Source: JBDTSW01 sp051004675 (GTDB lineage: Bacteria > Actinomycetota > Thermoleophilia > Solirubrobacterales > 70-9). From it: a DNA stretch of 24,880 bases. A model generated the notes under the pieces. It did not search any database. It had not been told where the DNA came from and was given only the letters and a program-made list of their open reading frames with translations. Location: NCBI GenBank assembly GCA_051004675.1, contig JBPCKC010000064.1, forward strand, positions 1 through 24,880. The letters are read 5' to 3'. The first letter of the stretch is position 1; the number at the start of each line of letters is the position of its first letter. This document shows positions 13,633 through 20,402 of this stretch, piece after piece. The translations under genes were made by a program, and so were the position numbers.

Positions 13633-14310
13633 TCACACTCCGCCCCGCTGGCGGAGCGCTTCGAAGAGCAAAACCGCGGCGGCGGATGAGACGTTCAGCG
13701 ACGCGACCCGCCCGCGGACCGGGATGGAAACCAGCAGGTCGCAGCTCTCGGCCACACGCCGGCGCAAGCCCTTCCCCTCCCCGCCGAGGACGAGCACGAC
13801 CTTGCCGGTCAGATCCGCCTGCGTGTGCGGCGCCTCGGCCCCCGCCTCCGCACCGTGGATCCAGGCGCCGGCGTCCTTCGCCTTGAGCAGCCAGTCGGCC
13901 AGGTTGGGCACCCGCGCCACGCGCAGGTGCTCGACGGCCCCGGCCGACGCCTTGCACGCGGCGGGGGTGATCGACGCGGAGCGCCGCGCCGGGATCACGA
14001 CGCCGGTGGCGCCGGCCGCCTCGGCCGATCGGCAGATCGCCCCCAGGTTGCGCGTGTCCTGGATCTGGTCGAGCGCCACGACCAGGGCGTCGCCGGCCGC
14101 CAGCAGCGACGCCGCTTCCGCGTAGGGATAGGGGTCCACCTCGGCGACTACGCCCTGGTGGTCCGGCGAGCCGGCGAGGCGCGTGAGCTCGCCCGGCGGC
14201 AGATCGCTCGTGGTCCATGCCCGCCGCACACGACGGCGTCCGCGCTTGGCCTCGGCCACCGGCCGGCGCCCGTACACGATGTCCCCCTCGATCCGGATCG
14301 GCTCAGGCAC
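13633..14310 (-). CDS. rlmB: 23S rRNA (guanosine-2'-O-)-methyltransferase RlmB, SpoU family
   Basis: A 225-residue SAM-dependent enzyme; the family methylates a guanosine 2'-O of 23S rRNA (G2251 in E. coli numbering) or tRNA. A short N-terminal substrate-binding part begins IVYGRRPVAEA (11-21), then comes the SPOUT trefoil-knot domain with the three motifs: ALDQIQDTRNLGAICRSAEA (79-98), LVLGGEGKGLRR (173-184) and IPVRGRVASLNVSSA (196-210). The catalytic Arg94 and Asn206 positions are present. GTG 14310 overlaps the cysS stop by 8 bases and starts directly before the conserved YGRRPV motif; length is slightly short for the family (about 245). It is co-transcribed with cysS. Confidence 0.93.
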   Translation of the reverse strand: MPEPIRIEGDIVYGRRPVAEAKRGRRRVRRAWTTSDLPPGELTRLAGSPDHQGVVAEVDPYPYAEAASLLAAGDALVVALDQIQDTRNLGAICRSAEAAGATGVVIPARRSASITPAACKASAGAVEHLRVARVPNLADWLLKAKDAGAWIHGAEAGAEAPHTQADLTGKVVLVLGGEGKGLRRRVAESCDLLVSIPVRGRVASLNVSSAAAVLLFEALRQRGGV

Positions 14311-15676
14311 GGGGCACCAGGCGCCCTCCCCCAGGGCCGTCACGGACCTCGTAACCCTTGGCCGCCAGCTCGTCGCGAAGCCGGTCGGCCAGCTCGTAGT
14401 CGCCGGCTCCACGGGCGCGGTCGCGCTGCGCCAGCAGCTCCTCGGCGGCGGCGTCGGAACCGGCGCCGGCCTCCAGCAGGGCTTCGAGGCCCAGCAGCGG
14501 CAGCAGCTCGGCCACCGCGGTCCGGGCGCCCGGGAGCGTCCTGCGATTGGCCTCGGCGACCAGCTCGAACAGCGCGGCGAAGGCGCGCGGGGTGTTGAAG
14601 TCGTCAGCGAGGGCCTCGAGCAGCGCCTCCCGGCGCTCGGCGACGAAGGGGTGCGCGGCATCGTCCCCGGCGTCGGTGCCCTCACGCTCGTCGTCCGCGC
14701 GCACGAAGTTTCGGATGCGTTCGGTCCGTGCGGCCGCCTCGGTCAGCGCGCGGTCGGAGAACTCCAGCGGCTGGCGGTAGTGGCCCGAGGCGAGGAAGGC
14801 CACCACCGCCGGCGCCCCGTGGGCGTCGAGGGCCTCGGCGAGGCCGAAGATGTTGCCCTCGGACTTCGACATCTTCTCCTCGGCGAGCTGCACCATCCCG
14901 TTGTGCATCCACAGGCGCGCCAGCGGCTTGCCGCGGCCCGCCTCGGTCTGCGCGATCTCGTTCTCGTGATGTGGGAAGGCCAGGTCGCGACCGCCTCCGT
15001 GGATCTCGAAGTCGGTGCCGAGCAGCTTCTCGGCCATCGCCGAGCATTCGATATGCCAGCCCGGCCGCCCGGCGCCCCAGGGAGACGGCCAGGACGTGTC
15101 CTCCCCCTCCTTCGTCGCCTTCCACAGCGCGAAGTCCAGAGCATCCTCCTTCAGCGACGCGGTGCCGGCCTCCTCCCCCTGGTCCATCTCGCCGGGCTCG
15201 CGGTTGGAGAGCTTCCCGTAGCCGGGCTGGCTGCGCACCCGGAAGTAGACGTCGCCACCCGACTCGTAGGCGTGGTCGCGCTCGATCAAGGACTCGATCA
15301 GCTCGATGATCTCCGGCATGGTCTCGGTCGCCAAGGGTTCGGCGTCGGGCCGGCCGAGGCCCAGGCGACCGGTGTCCTCGCGGTAGAGCCGCGTCATCTC
15401 GGCGGCGTGCTCGGCGGATCCCACCCCCAGCTCGCGCGCCGCGTCGTAGATCTTGTCGTTGACGTCGGTGACGTTGACGACAAGGGTGGGCCGGTAGCCC
15501 TCCCGCTCGAGGAACCGTCGCAACAGGCTGAAGATCACGTAGGGGCGGGCATTGCCGATGTGGATCCGCGAATAGACGGTGGGACCGCAGGCGTAAATCC
15601 CGACCGCGGGCGCGTCACGAGGCTCGAGCGCCCTCACCTGGCCGCTCAGCGTGTCGTTGATGCGGATCTCGCGCAT
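14303..15676 (-). CDS. cysS: Cysteinyl-tRNA synthetase
   Basis: A 457-residue class I aminoacyl-tRNA synthetase charging tRNA-Cys. Seen in order: ACGPTVYSRIHIGNARPYVIF with zinc ligand Cys30 and the HIGH-type motif HIGN (39-42), NVTDVNDKI (68-76), WHIECSAMA with Cys211, FPHHENEIAQ with His236 and a Glu ligand, and KMSKSEGN (268-275). The GPTVY/HIGNARP form is that of Bacillus-like CysS and not of the mycothiol ligase MshC. The C-terminal helical DALR-like region completes the protein. ATG 15676 lies nine bases after TAGCAT on the minus strand. The stop overlaps rlmB. Confidence 0.97.
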   Translation of the reverse strand: MREIRINDTLSGQVRALEPRDAPAVGIYACGPTVYSRIHIGNARPYVIFSLLRRFLEREGYRPTLVVNVTDVNDKIYDAARELGVGSAEHAAEMTRLYREDTGRLGLGRPDAEPLATETMPEIIELIESLIERDHAYESGGDVYFRVRSQPGYGKLSNREPGEMDQGEEAGTASLKEDALDFALWKATKEGEDTSWPSPWGAGRPGWHIECSAMAEKLLGTDFEIHGGGRDLAFPHHENEIAQTEAGRGKPLARLWMHNGMVQLAEEKMSKSEGNIFGLAEALDAHGAPAVVAFLASGHYRQPLEFSDRALTEAAARTERIRNFVRADDEREGTDAGDDAAHPFVAERREALLEALADDFNTPRAFAALFELVAEANRRTLPGARTAVAELLPLLGLEALLEAGAGSDAAAEELLAQRDRARGAGDYELADRLRDELAAKGYEVRDGPGGGRLVPRA

Positions 15677-15685
15677 GGTCCGCCG

Positions 15686-15691
15686 ATGCTA
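15686..15691 (-). promoter_or_regulatory. Possible -10 box (TAGCAT) of cysS
   Basis: TAGCAT on the minus strand ends nine bases before the cysS ATG, fitting the TANNNT pattern and short-leader geometry seen elsewhere here. A clear -35 is not visible. Confidence 0.3.
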
Positions 15692-15794
15692 TTCGCGGCA
15701 CGCCGGGCGCGGAGACGACTGTCGCTATTTGCGGGAAGGGTGCCGCCCGGCGATCGTCTCACGCCCGGTGAGGTCGTTAACTTCCCGTGCGCCG

Positions 15795-17120
15795 ATGGCG
15801 GCCCCGGGCAAGGCACACGCAGGGAGCGGCACCTCGCTCGCCGAGCAGCGCAGGCGTCGCGTCGAGCAGGCGTTCTCCAGCCTTCCCGAGCGCTACCTCG
15901 GGGCCGAGCCCGGCTTCGCGGCCACCTACGAGATTCGCCTGGGCGACGTCGGCCGGGTCTGGCAGGTACGCCTGAACGGCGACCGTTGCGAGGTGCGGGC
16001 CACCCCCAGCGGCAAGCCCAGCGTGGTGATCGGAACGGACGCGGCTACTTGGCTCGCGCTTCGCGAGGGACGCCTCTCGGGGATCGACGCCTTCGCCCTG
16101 CGCCGCCTGTACGCCCGCGGGAACCTCGACCTTGCGCTCGGCTTCGAGGGTCTCTTCCGCCTGCCGGACGACCGCCCACCCCTGCTGCGGATCACGACCG
16201 TCGAATCCAGCGGGCCCACGATCTCCACCCTCGTCGCCGGCAACGGTCCGGAGCAGGTGGTGTGCCTGCATGGGCTCGGATCGAACAAGGCCTCGTTCTT
16301 CGAGACGATCTCGGCGCTGACGCCGGAGCACACCGTCCACGCGCTCGACCTCCCCGGCTTCGGGTCCTCGGCGAAGCCCGCGCGCGGCGCCTACAGCGCC
16401 CGCTGGTTCGCCGACTGCGTGCTCGGCTACCTGGACGCGATGGCGATCGACCGCGCCCACCTGGTCGGCAACTCGATGGGTGGCAGGGTGGCGCTCGAGC
16501 TGGGGCTCAACCATCCCGACCGGGTGGGCTCGCTCAGCCTGCTCGCGCCCGCCGTGGCCTGGCGGCGCAACCGCGAGTTCGCACCGCTCGTCCGCCTTCT
16601 GCGCCCGGAGCTGGCCGCGATCCCCCACCCCATGCGTGCCGCCCAGGTGCGGGAGACGTTCTGGGGCCTGTTCGCCCGGCCCGAGCGCCTGGACCCCGCC
16701 GCCGCGGACGTGGTGGCGGACGAGTTCTGCCGGATCTACCGCTCCCGCGCGGGGCGCGTGGCGTTCTACGCGGCCGCCCGCAACATCTACCTCGACCCGC
16801 CGAACGGCGAGCGGGGGTTCTGGAGCCGCCTGGCCGGCCTCGAGCCCCCCGCCCTGTTCGTCTGGGGCGATCACGACCGCTTGGTCCCGGCGCGCTTCGC
16901 CCGCCACGTGGCCGAAGCACTTCCGGACGCCCGACAGGAAGTGCTCCCCGACTGCGGTCACGTGCCCCAGGTTGAGCTTGCCGACCGCACGAACGCGATG
17001 ATCGCCGAGCTGGTCGCCGCAAACGCGGCGAGCGCCCCGGCGGCGGCGCCCGCGGCGCGGCGCGCGCAGCGGCGCTCCCGCGGCATCCTCGGCAAGGTCG
17101 CCGCCCTCGGCACCCGCTAG
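15795..17120 (+). CDS. SCP2-like domain fused to alpha/beta hydrolase
   Basis: A 441-residue protein. Residues about 20-125 resemble an SCP2 sterol/lipid-carrier domain (WQVRLNGDRCEVRA, PSVVIGTDAATWLALREGRL, GNLDLALGFEGLFRL). Residues about 135-405 are an alpha/beta hydrolase with the oxyanion HGLG (159-162), nucleophile elbow VGNSMGG (Ser227), acid in WGDHDRLVP (Asp361) and His389 in CGHVPQVE. The Ala/Arg-rich tail ends at a GILGKVAALGTR helix. The carrier domain suggests a hydrophobic ester or acyl substrate delivered to the hydrolase. It heads a plus-strand run with an acyltransferase and an SRPBCC protein. ATG 15795 follows TAACTT (15778-15783) by 11 bases; GTG 15768 is a possible longer start. 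It appears cytoplasmic. Confidence 0.85.
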   Translation: MAAPGKAHAGSGTSLAEQRRRRVEQAFSSLPERYLGAEPGFAATYEIRLGDVGRVWQVRLNGDRCEVRATPSGKPSVVIGTDAATWLALREGRLSGIDAFALRRLYARGNLDLALGFEGLFRLPDDRPPLLRITTVESSGPTISTLVAGNGPEQVVCLHGLGSNKASFFETISALTPEHTVHALDLPGFGSSAKPARGAYSARWFADCVLGYLDAMAIDRAHLVGNSMGGRVALELGLNHPDRVGSLSLLAPAVAWRRNREFAPLVRLLRPELAAIPHPMRAAQVRETFWGLFARPERLDPAAADVVADEFCRIYRSRAGRVAFYAAARNIYLDPPNGERGFWSRLAGLEPPALFVWGDHDRLVPARFARHVAEALPDARQEVLPDCGHVPQVELADRTNAMIAELVAANAASAPAAAPAARRAQRRSRGILGKVAALGTR

Positions 17121-17176
17121 GTGGTCCACGGGGCTCCGCGGGGCTTCGGGATCGGCCATCTGGCGGCTCACCGCCC

Positions 17177-17182
17177 TAAGAT
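17177..17182 (+). promoter_or_regulatory. Probable -10 box (TAAGAT) of the acyltransferase gene, leaderless
   Basis: TAAGAT is followed by six bases (GGCCGC) and then ATG 17189, the same geometry as at 4684, 5009 and 5032. The 68-base gap after the hydrolase gene has no Shine-Dalgarno, so this gene may have its own leaderless transcript besides readthrough from the hydrolase. Confidence 0.45.
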
Positions 17183-17188
17183 GGCCGC

Positions 17189-18205
17189 ATGGCTGAGCCC
17201 ACCCCCGTCGCCGAGCACGCCCACACCAACGGAGACGGTGCGCGAGCGGAGCTCAACGGCTCCGGCCTGCGCGACCGGCTCGCCCCGCTGGGGGCGATGT
17301 CACGGGCCGGCGGGCCGCTCGGGCGCGTAGGGCGCGGGCTTTTCGCCGCCGCCGAGACCGTGGCCTCGGAGGCCGCGTCGTCGGCTGCGCGGCGCGCACG
17401 ACAGCGCCTGCGCGCGGACCTGGACGACCGGGATCCCGATTGGCTGCGCGAGCGCCTGCCGCTGCTTTGGCTGCTGGCGACGATCTGGTTCCGGGGCGAG
17501 GTCCGCAACCTGGGGAACATCCCCGAGAAGGGGCCGGTGCTGTTGGTCGGCAACCACTCGGGCGGCAACGTCACCCCCGACACCTTCATCTTCACGCTGG
17601 CGTTCTCGAGCTACTTCGGAATCGAGCGCAAGTTCCACCAGCTCGCCCACAATCTCGTCGTGACGCTGCCGGTGAGCGGGGGGCTCGTTCGCCGTGGCGG
17701 CACCGTCGCCGCCTCGCACAAGAACGCCGAGAAGGCGCTCAAGGCGGGAGCGGCGCTGCTGGTCTACCCCGGCGGGGACTGGGAGGTCCATCGCCCCAGC
17801 TGGGAGACTGCGAAAGTCGACTTCGCCGGGCGCAAGGGGTTCATTCGACTCGCGCTCGACCAAGACGTGCCCATCGTCCCCGTCGTCTCGATCGGCGGCC
17901 AGGAGACGGCCCTCTTCCTCAGTCGCGGCGACCGCCTGGCGAAGGCGCTGCGGCTGGACAAGATGTTCCGCCTCAAGGTGCTGCCGATCTCCCTGGTCGT
18001 GCCCTGGGGCCTGAACGTGGGCGACTTCCTCGGGCACCTTCCGCTGCCCGCGAAGATCACGACGGAGGTCCTGCCCGCGATCCACCTGCGCGAACAGTTC
18101 GGGCCGGAGCCCGACCCCGCGGAGGTCTACGAGCACATCACCCGGCAGATGCAGGAGGCCCTCGACGCCCTCGCCTCCGAGCGTCGCTACCCGTTCATCG
18201 GCTGA
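17189..18205 (+). CDS. Lysophospholipid-type acyltransferase (PlsC superfamily)
   Basis: A 338-residue glycerolipid acyltransferase-like protein. The first 75 residues are low-complexity and Ala/Gly/Arg-rich. A hydrophobic segment at 91-101 (PLLWLLATIWF) precedes the acyltransferase domain, with the His box as NHSGGNVTPD (122-131: His123, with Asp131 further away than the canonical HX4D) and the FPEG-equivalent VYPGGDWEVHRP (192-203). The NHSGG/YPGGD form marks the subfamily related to mycobacterial acyltransferases and eukaryotic DGAT-like enzymes. It probably transfers acyl chains to a lyso-lipid, glycolipid or diacylglycerol at the membrane face. Its stop overlaps the ATG of the SRPBCC gene (TGATG), so the two are coupled. 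Confidence 0.88.
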   Translation: MAEPTPVAEHAHTNGDGARAELNGSGLRDRLAPLGAMSRAGGPLGRVGRGLFAAAETVASEAASSAARRARQRLRADLDDRDPDWLRERLPLLWLLATIWFRGEVRNLGNIPEKGPVLLVGNHSGGNVTPDTFIFTLAFSSYFGIERKFHQLAHNLVVTLPVSGGLVRRGGTVAASHKNAEKALKAGAALLVYPGGDWEVHRPSWETAKVDFAGRKGFIRLALDQDVPIVPVVSIGGQETALFLSRGDRLAKALRLDKMFRLKVLPISLVVPWGLNVGDFLGHLPLPAKITTEVLPAIHLREQFGPEPDPAEVYEHITRQMQEALDALASERRYPFIG

Positions 18206-18699
18206 TGCGCCTGAACGAGTCGATCGTCATCTCGGCGTCGCCGAAGCTGGTCTTCGACCACATCGCGGAGCCATCCAACTACCTGCACTTCATGTCGGGG
18301 ATCACCCGCTGGGAGGTCGAGGGGGAGCAGCGCCAGGGGCTGGGCGCCCGCTACCGGATGCTGATCCGGGTCGGCTCGGCCGAGGTGGGCGGCCTGATCG
18401 AGATCGTCGAATGGCAGCCGGAGCGCGAGCTCGCGTGGAGCTCCGTCATGGGAGTGGATCAGCGAGGCCGCTGGCGCCTGCGCGAGACGGCCGACGGCCG
18501 GACGCGGGTCGAGCTGCGCTACGCCTACGGCGTCGCCGGCGCGGGCATCCCGGGCTGGATCGCCGAGCTGGTCGCCTCACCATCCCTGGGCAGCAACCTG
18601 CGCAAGTCACTCCAGCAGCTCAAGCGCCAGGTCGAGCACGAACGCCTGCGCGCCGAGGCGGCTCGCCGCCGCGCTGAGCGCGAGCCCGCCGAGATCTAG
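18205..18699 (+). CDS. SRPBCC (START/Bet v1-like) family protein
   Basis: A 164-residue protein with the helix-grip lipid-binding fold. MRLNESIVISASPKLVFDHI (1-20) is the classic SRPBCC opening strand and helix, followed by SNYLHFMSGITRWEVEGE and a run of beta strands (YRMLIRVGSAEVGGLIEIVEW, RGRWRLRE, TRVELRYAY). The C-terminal long helix is charged (LQQLKRQVEHERLRAEAARR). Members bind hydrophobic ligands or act as cyclases/aromatases; no catalytic residues can be assigned here. It overlaps the acyltransferase by one base and ends a three-gene plus-strand run whose other members bind or modify acyl lipids, so a carrier or sensor role is likely. Confidence 0.85.
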   Translation: MRLNESIVISASPKLVFDHIAEPSNYLHFMSGITRWEVEGEQRQGLGARYRMLIRVGSAEVGGLIEIVEWQPERELAWSSVMGVDQRGRWRLRETADGRTRVELRYAYGVAGAGIPGWIAELVASPSLGSNLRKSLQQLKRQVEHERLRAEAARRRAEREPAEI

Positions 18700-18701
18700 C
18701 C

Positions 18702-18748
18702 GGGGCGGCGTTGGGGCGCGTTCCGGGGCGTCGGGGCGCGCTACGGGG
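18702..18748 (+). other. Candidate G-quadruplex tract between convergent genes
   Basis: Five GGGG runs at 18702-18705, 18713-18716, 18725-18728, 18733-18736 and 18745-18748 are separated by loops of 7, 8, 4 and 8 bases, starting three bases after the SRPBCC stop. The last run can also pair with CCCC at 18755-18758. In the plus-strand transcript it would form an RNA quadruplex or compete with a hairpin, and may help end transcription. Confidence 0.5.
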
Positions 18749-18762
18749 ACCTGTACCCCTAA

Positions 18763-18777
18763 ACGCGCCCGGCGCGT
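18763..18777. terminator. Bidirectional hairpin between convergent operons
   Basis: ACGCGC-CCG-GCGCGT is a perfect 6-bp inverted repeat, flanked by AAA on one side and GATTTAT on the other, in the 124-base gap between the SRPBCC gene (plus) and the oxidoreductase gene (minus). T-rich sequence follows the hairpin on both strands, though only weakly, so it can serve both directions. Confidence 0.5.
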
Positions 18778-18780
18778 GAT

Positions 18781-18831
18781 TTATCGGCTCTTCTTGCCGG
18801 CGACCGCGGCCACGAGCTGGCGCTTATTCAT
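18781..18831 (-). CDS. Tiny overlapping ORF (16 residues), HU-like N-terminus; doubtful
   Basis: An ATG at 18831 inside the last codons of the oxidoreductase gene (ATGAATAA overlap) opens a 16-residue frame reading MNKRQLVAAVAGKKSR, then TAA. The first ten residues look like the start of an HU-type DNA-binding protein (MNK-x-L-x-x-A-V-A), and the tail is basic. There is no Shine-Dalgarno; expression would rely on coupling to the upstream stop. It may be a remnant, a microprotein or chance. Confidence 0.25.
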   Translation of the reverse strand: MNKRQLVAAVAGKKSR

Positions 18832-20326
18832 GTTCGAGCGGTGCGATCGCGGGGCCGTCGATGACCTCGCCCGTCGCCGCATAGCGCGAGCCGTGGCACG
18901 GGCAGTCCCAGGTCCGCTCGGACCGGTTCCAGGCGACGATGCAACCGAGGTGCGTGCAGCGGGCGGACAGCTGGTGCAGGCGCCCGGCGTCATCGCGGTA
19001 GAGCGCGGTCTTGCCGAGGCCGGAGTCAACGACCGCCCCATCACCCCGTTCGAGCTGCTCGCCGGACCCGTCGCGGCGCAGGCGGTCGCCGACGAGGTGG
19101 GCGGCGGTGATCACGCCGTTCTTGGCGAGGTCGGCCACGGCGGCTGGGGTCGGAAGCCGCCTGGGATCGAACGTCTCCGACCACGGATTGTCGCGCTCCA
19201 GTGCGGCGTCGGCGAGGATGCGCGCCGCAGCGGCGCCCATGGCGAGCCCCCACTTGCGCATCCCGGTGGCGAACAGGACGCCGCCGCCGAACGGCCACAG
19301 CGGCCCGACGAGCGGCAGGTCGTCCGCCGGCATGTAGTCGTGCGCCGACCACCTGTAGTCGATCGCCTTGACGCTCAGCCGCTCGCGCGCGTAGCGGGCA
19401 AGCGCGAGGAAGTCCTCCGCCGGGTCGCCGGTCCCCATGCGAGCCGAGCGCCCGCCGACGATGAAGAGCTCCTCGCCGTCGAGCGGGTGCGAGCGCAACG
19501 AGATCGCCGGCTTCCCGGCGCTCAGATACATGCCCTGCGGATACGGGCCGTCGAGCCTCACCCCGAGCGCATGCGACCGCTCGGGCTCCACGAGGGCGAA
19601 CTGGCCACCGCGGTCGAGAATCGGAAGGTGCGTGGCCAGGATCACCCTGCCGGCGCTCACCCGGTGCCCGCTCTCGGTGGTCACGACCCCGCCCTTCACC
19701 TCGCAGACCCTGCTGCGCTCGAACACGCGGGAGCCATCCGAGTCGAGCTCGTTCGCGAGGCCGAGCAAATAGCGGACCGGGTGAAACTCGGCCTGGTCGG
19801 GGACCCGCACGGCGCCACGGATCGGAAATGGCAGATCGGCCGTCTCCGTGAACTCGGCCGCGAGACCGGCGCGCTGCGCCGCCTCGACCTCCTCGTGCAC
19901 ATCCTCCAGCTCGTCCGCCTCCTCGGTGAACGTGAGGTTCGGCTTGCGACGAAAGTCGCACTCGATCCCGTGCCGCTCGACGAGCTCGGCGACGATCCCG
20001 AGGCCCGCCTGGTTGGCCGCCGCATAGGCGCGCGCCGTATCGATCCCGTGCTGGCGCTCGAGGCCCGCGTACGTCAGACCGTGAAGCGACGAGAGCTTGG
20101 CTGTGGTCCGCCCGGTGACGCCCTGACCGATCCGCCCCGCCTCCAAAACGACGACGTCGAGGCCCTCCCGGTGAAGCAGCGCCGCGGTCGTGAGCCCGAC
20201 CATGCCCGCGCCCACCACGACCGCGTCAGCCCGGCGCTCCGCGCCCAGCTCGGGGCGGTCGCGGCGCCGCACGACCTCGATCCATGGGGAGATCGGCCGG
20301 CCGGGGAGTGAGTCGTCGCCTCGCAT
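18824..20326 (-). CDS. FAD-dependent oxidoreductase (DAO type) with C-terminal Rieske domain
   Basis: A 500-residue protein. Residues about 34-390 are a D-amino-acid-oxidase-like flavoprotein: dinucleotide-binding DAVVVGAGMVGLTTAALLHR (34-53), EAGRIGQGVTGRTTAKLSSL in the FAD site, and a second conserved GGVLFATGMRKWGLAMG segment. The C-terminal 75 residues are a Rieske [2Fe-2S] domain with Cys457-Thr-His459 (CTHLGC) and Cys475-Pro-Cys-His478 (CPCHGS). This architecture matches the Bacillus YhfW-type proteins, whose substrate is unknown. No signal peptide or Tat motif is visible, so it is cytoplasmic or peripheral. ATG 20326 lacks a ribosome binding site. The gene follows the acyl-CoA synthetase on the same strand after 76 bases that show no clear signal except a TAGCGT hexamer near 20355. 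Confidence 0.92.
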   Translation of the reverse strand: MRGDDSLPGRPISPWIEVVRRRDRPELGAERRADAVVVGAGMVGLTTAALLHREGLDVVVLEAGRIGQGVTGRTTAKLSSLHGLTYAGLERQHGIDTARAYAAANQAGLGIVAELVERHGIECDFRRKPNLTFTEEADELEDVHEEVEAAQRAGLAAEFTETADLPFPIRGAVRVPDQAEFHPVRYLLGLANELDSDGSRVFERSRVCEVKGGVVTTESGHRVSAGRVILATHLPILDRGGQFALVEPERSHALGVRLDGPYPQGMYLSAGKPAISLRSHPLDGEELFIVGGRSARMGTGDPAEDFLALARYARERLSVKAIDYRWSAHDYMPADDLPLVGPLWPFGGGVLFATGMRKWGLAMGAAAARILADAALERDNPWSETFDPRRLPTPAAVADLAKNGVITAAHLVGDRLRRDGSGEQLERGDGAVVDSGLGKTALYRDDAGRLHQLSARCTHLGCIVAWNRSERTWDCPCHGSRYAATGEVIDGPAIAPLEHE

Positions 20327-20402
20327 TCGGCCCGGGTTACCCGCACGGGGCCACGCTAGTCGCCGGGGCTACCCAACGAGGATGATCGTGAGGGCGTGAG
20401 CC

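Noticed and set aside
14183..16975. 930-codon open frame on the plus strand across rlmB, cysS and the hydrolase gene
   Set aside because: It has no domain similarity and runs antisense to two unmistakable genes and then out of frame in a third; it is a GC-bias artefact despite its length.
18776..20311. 511-codon plus-strand frame opposite the Rieske oxidoreductase
   Set aside because: No domains, Arg/Glu/Ala-rich, and the minus strand carries FAD and Rieske motifs in one uninterrupted frame.
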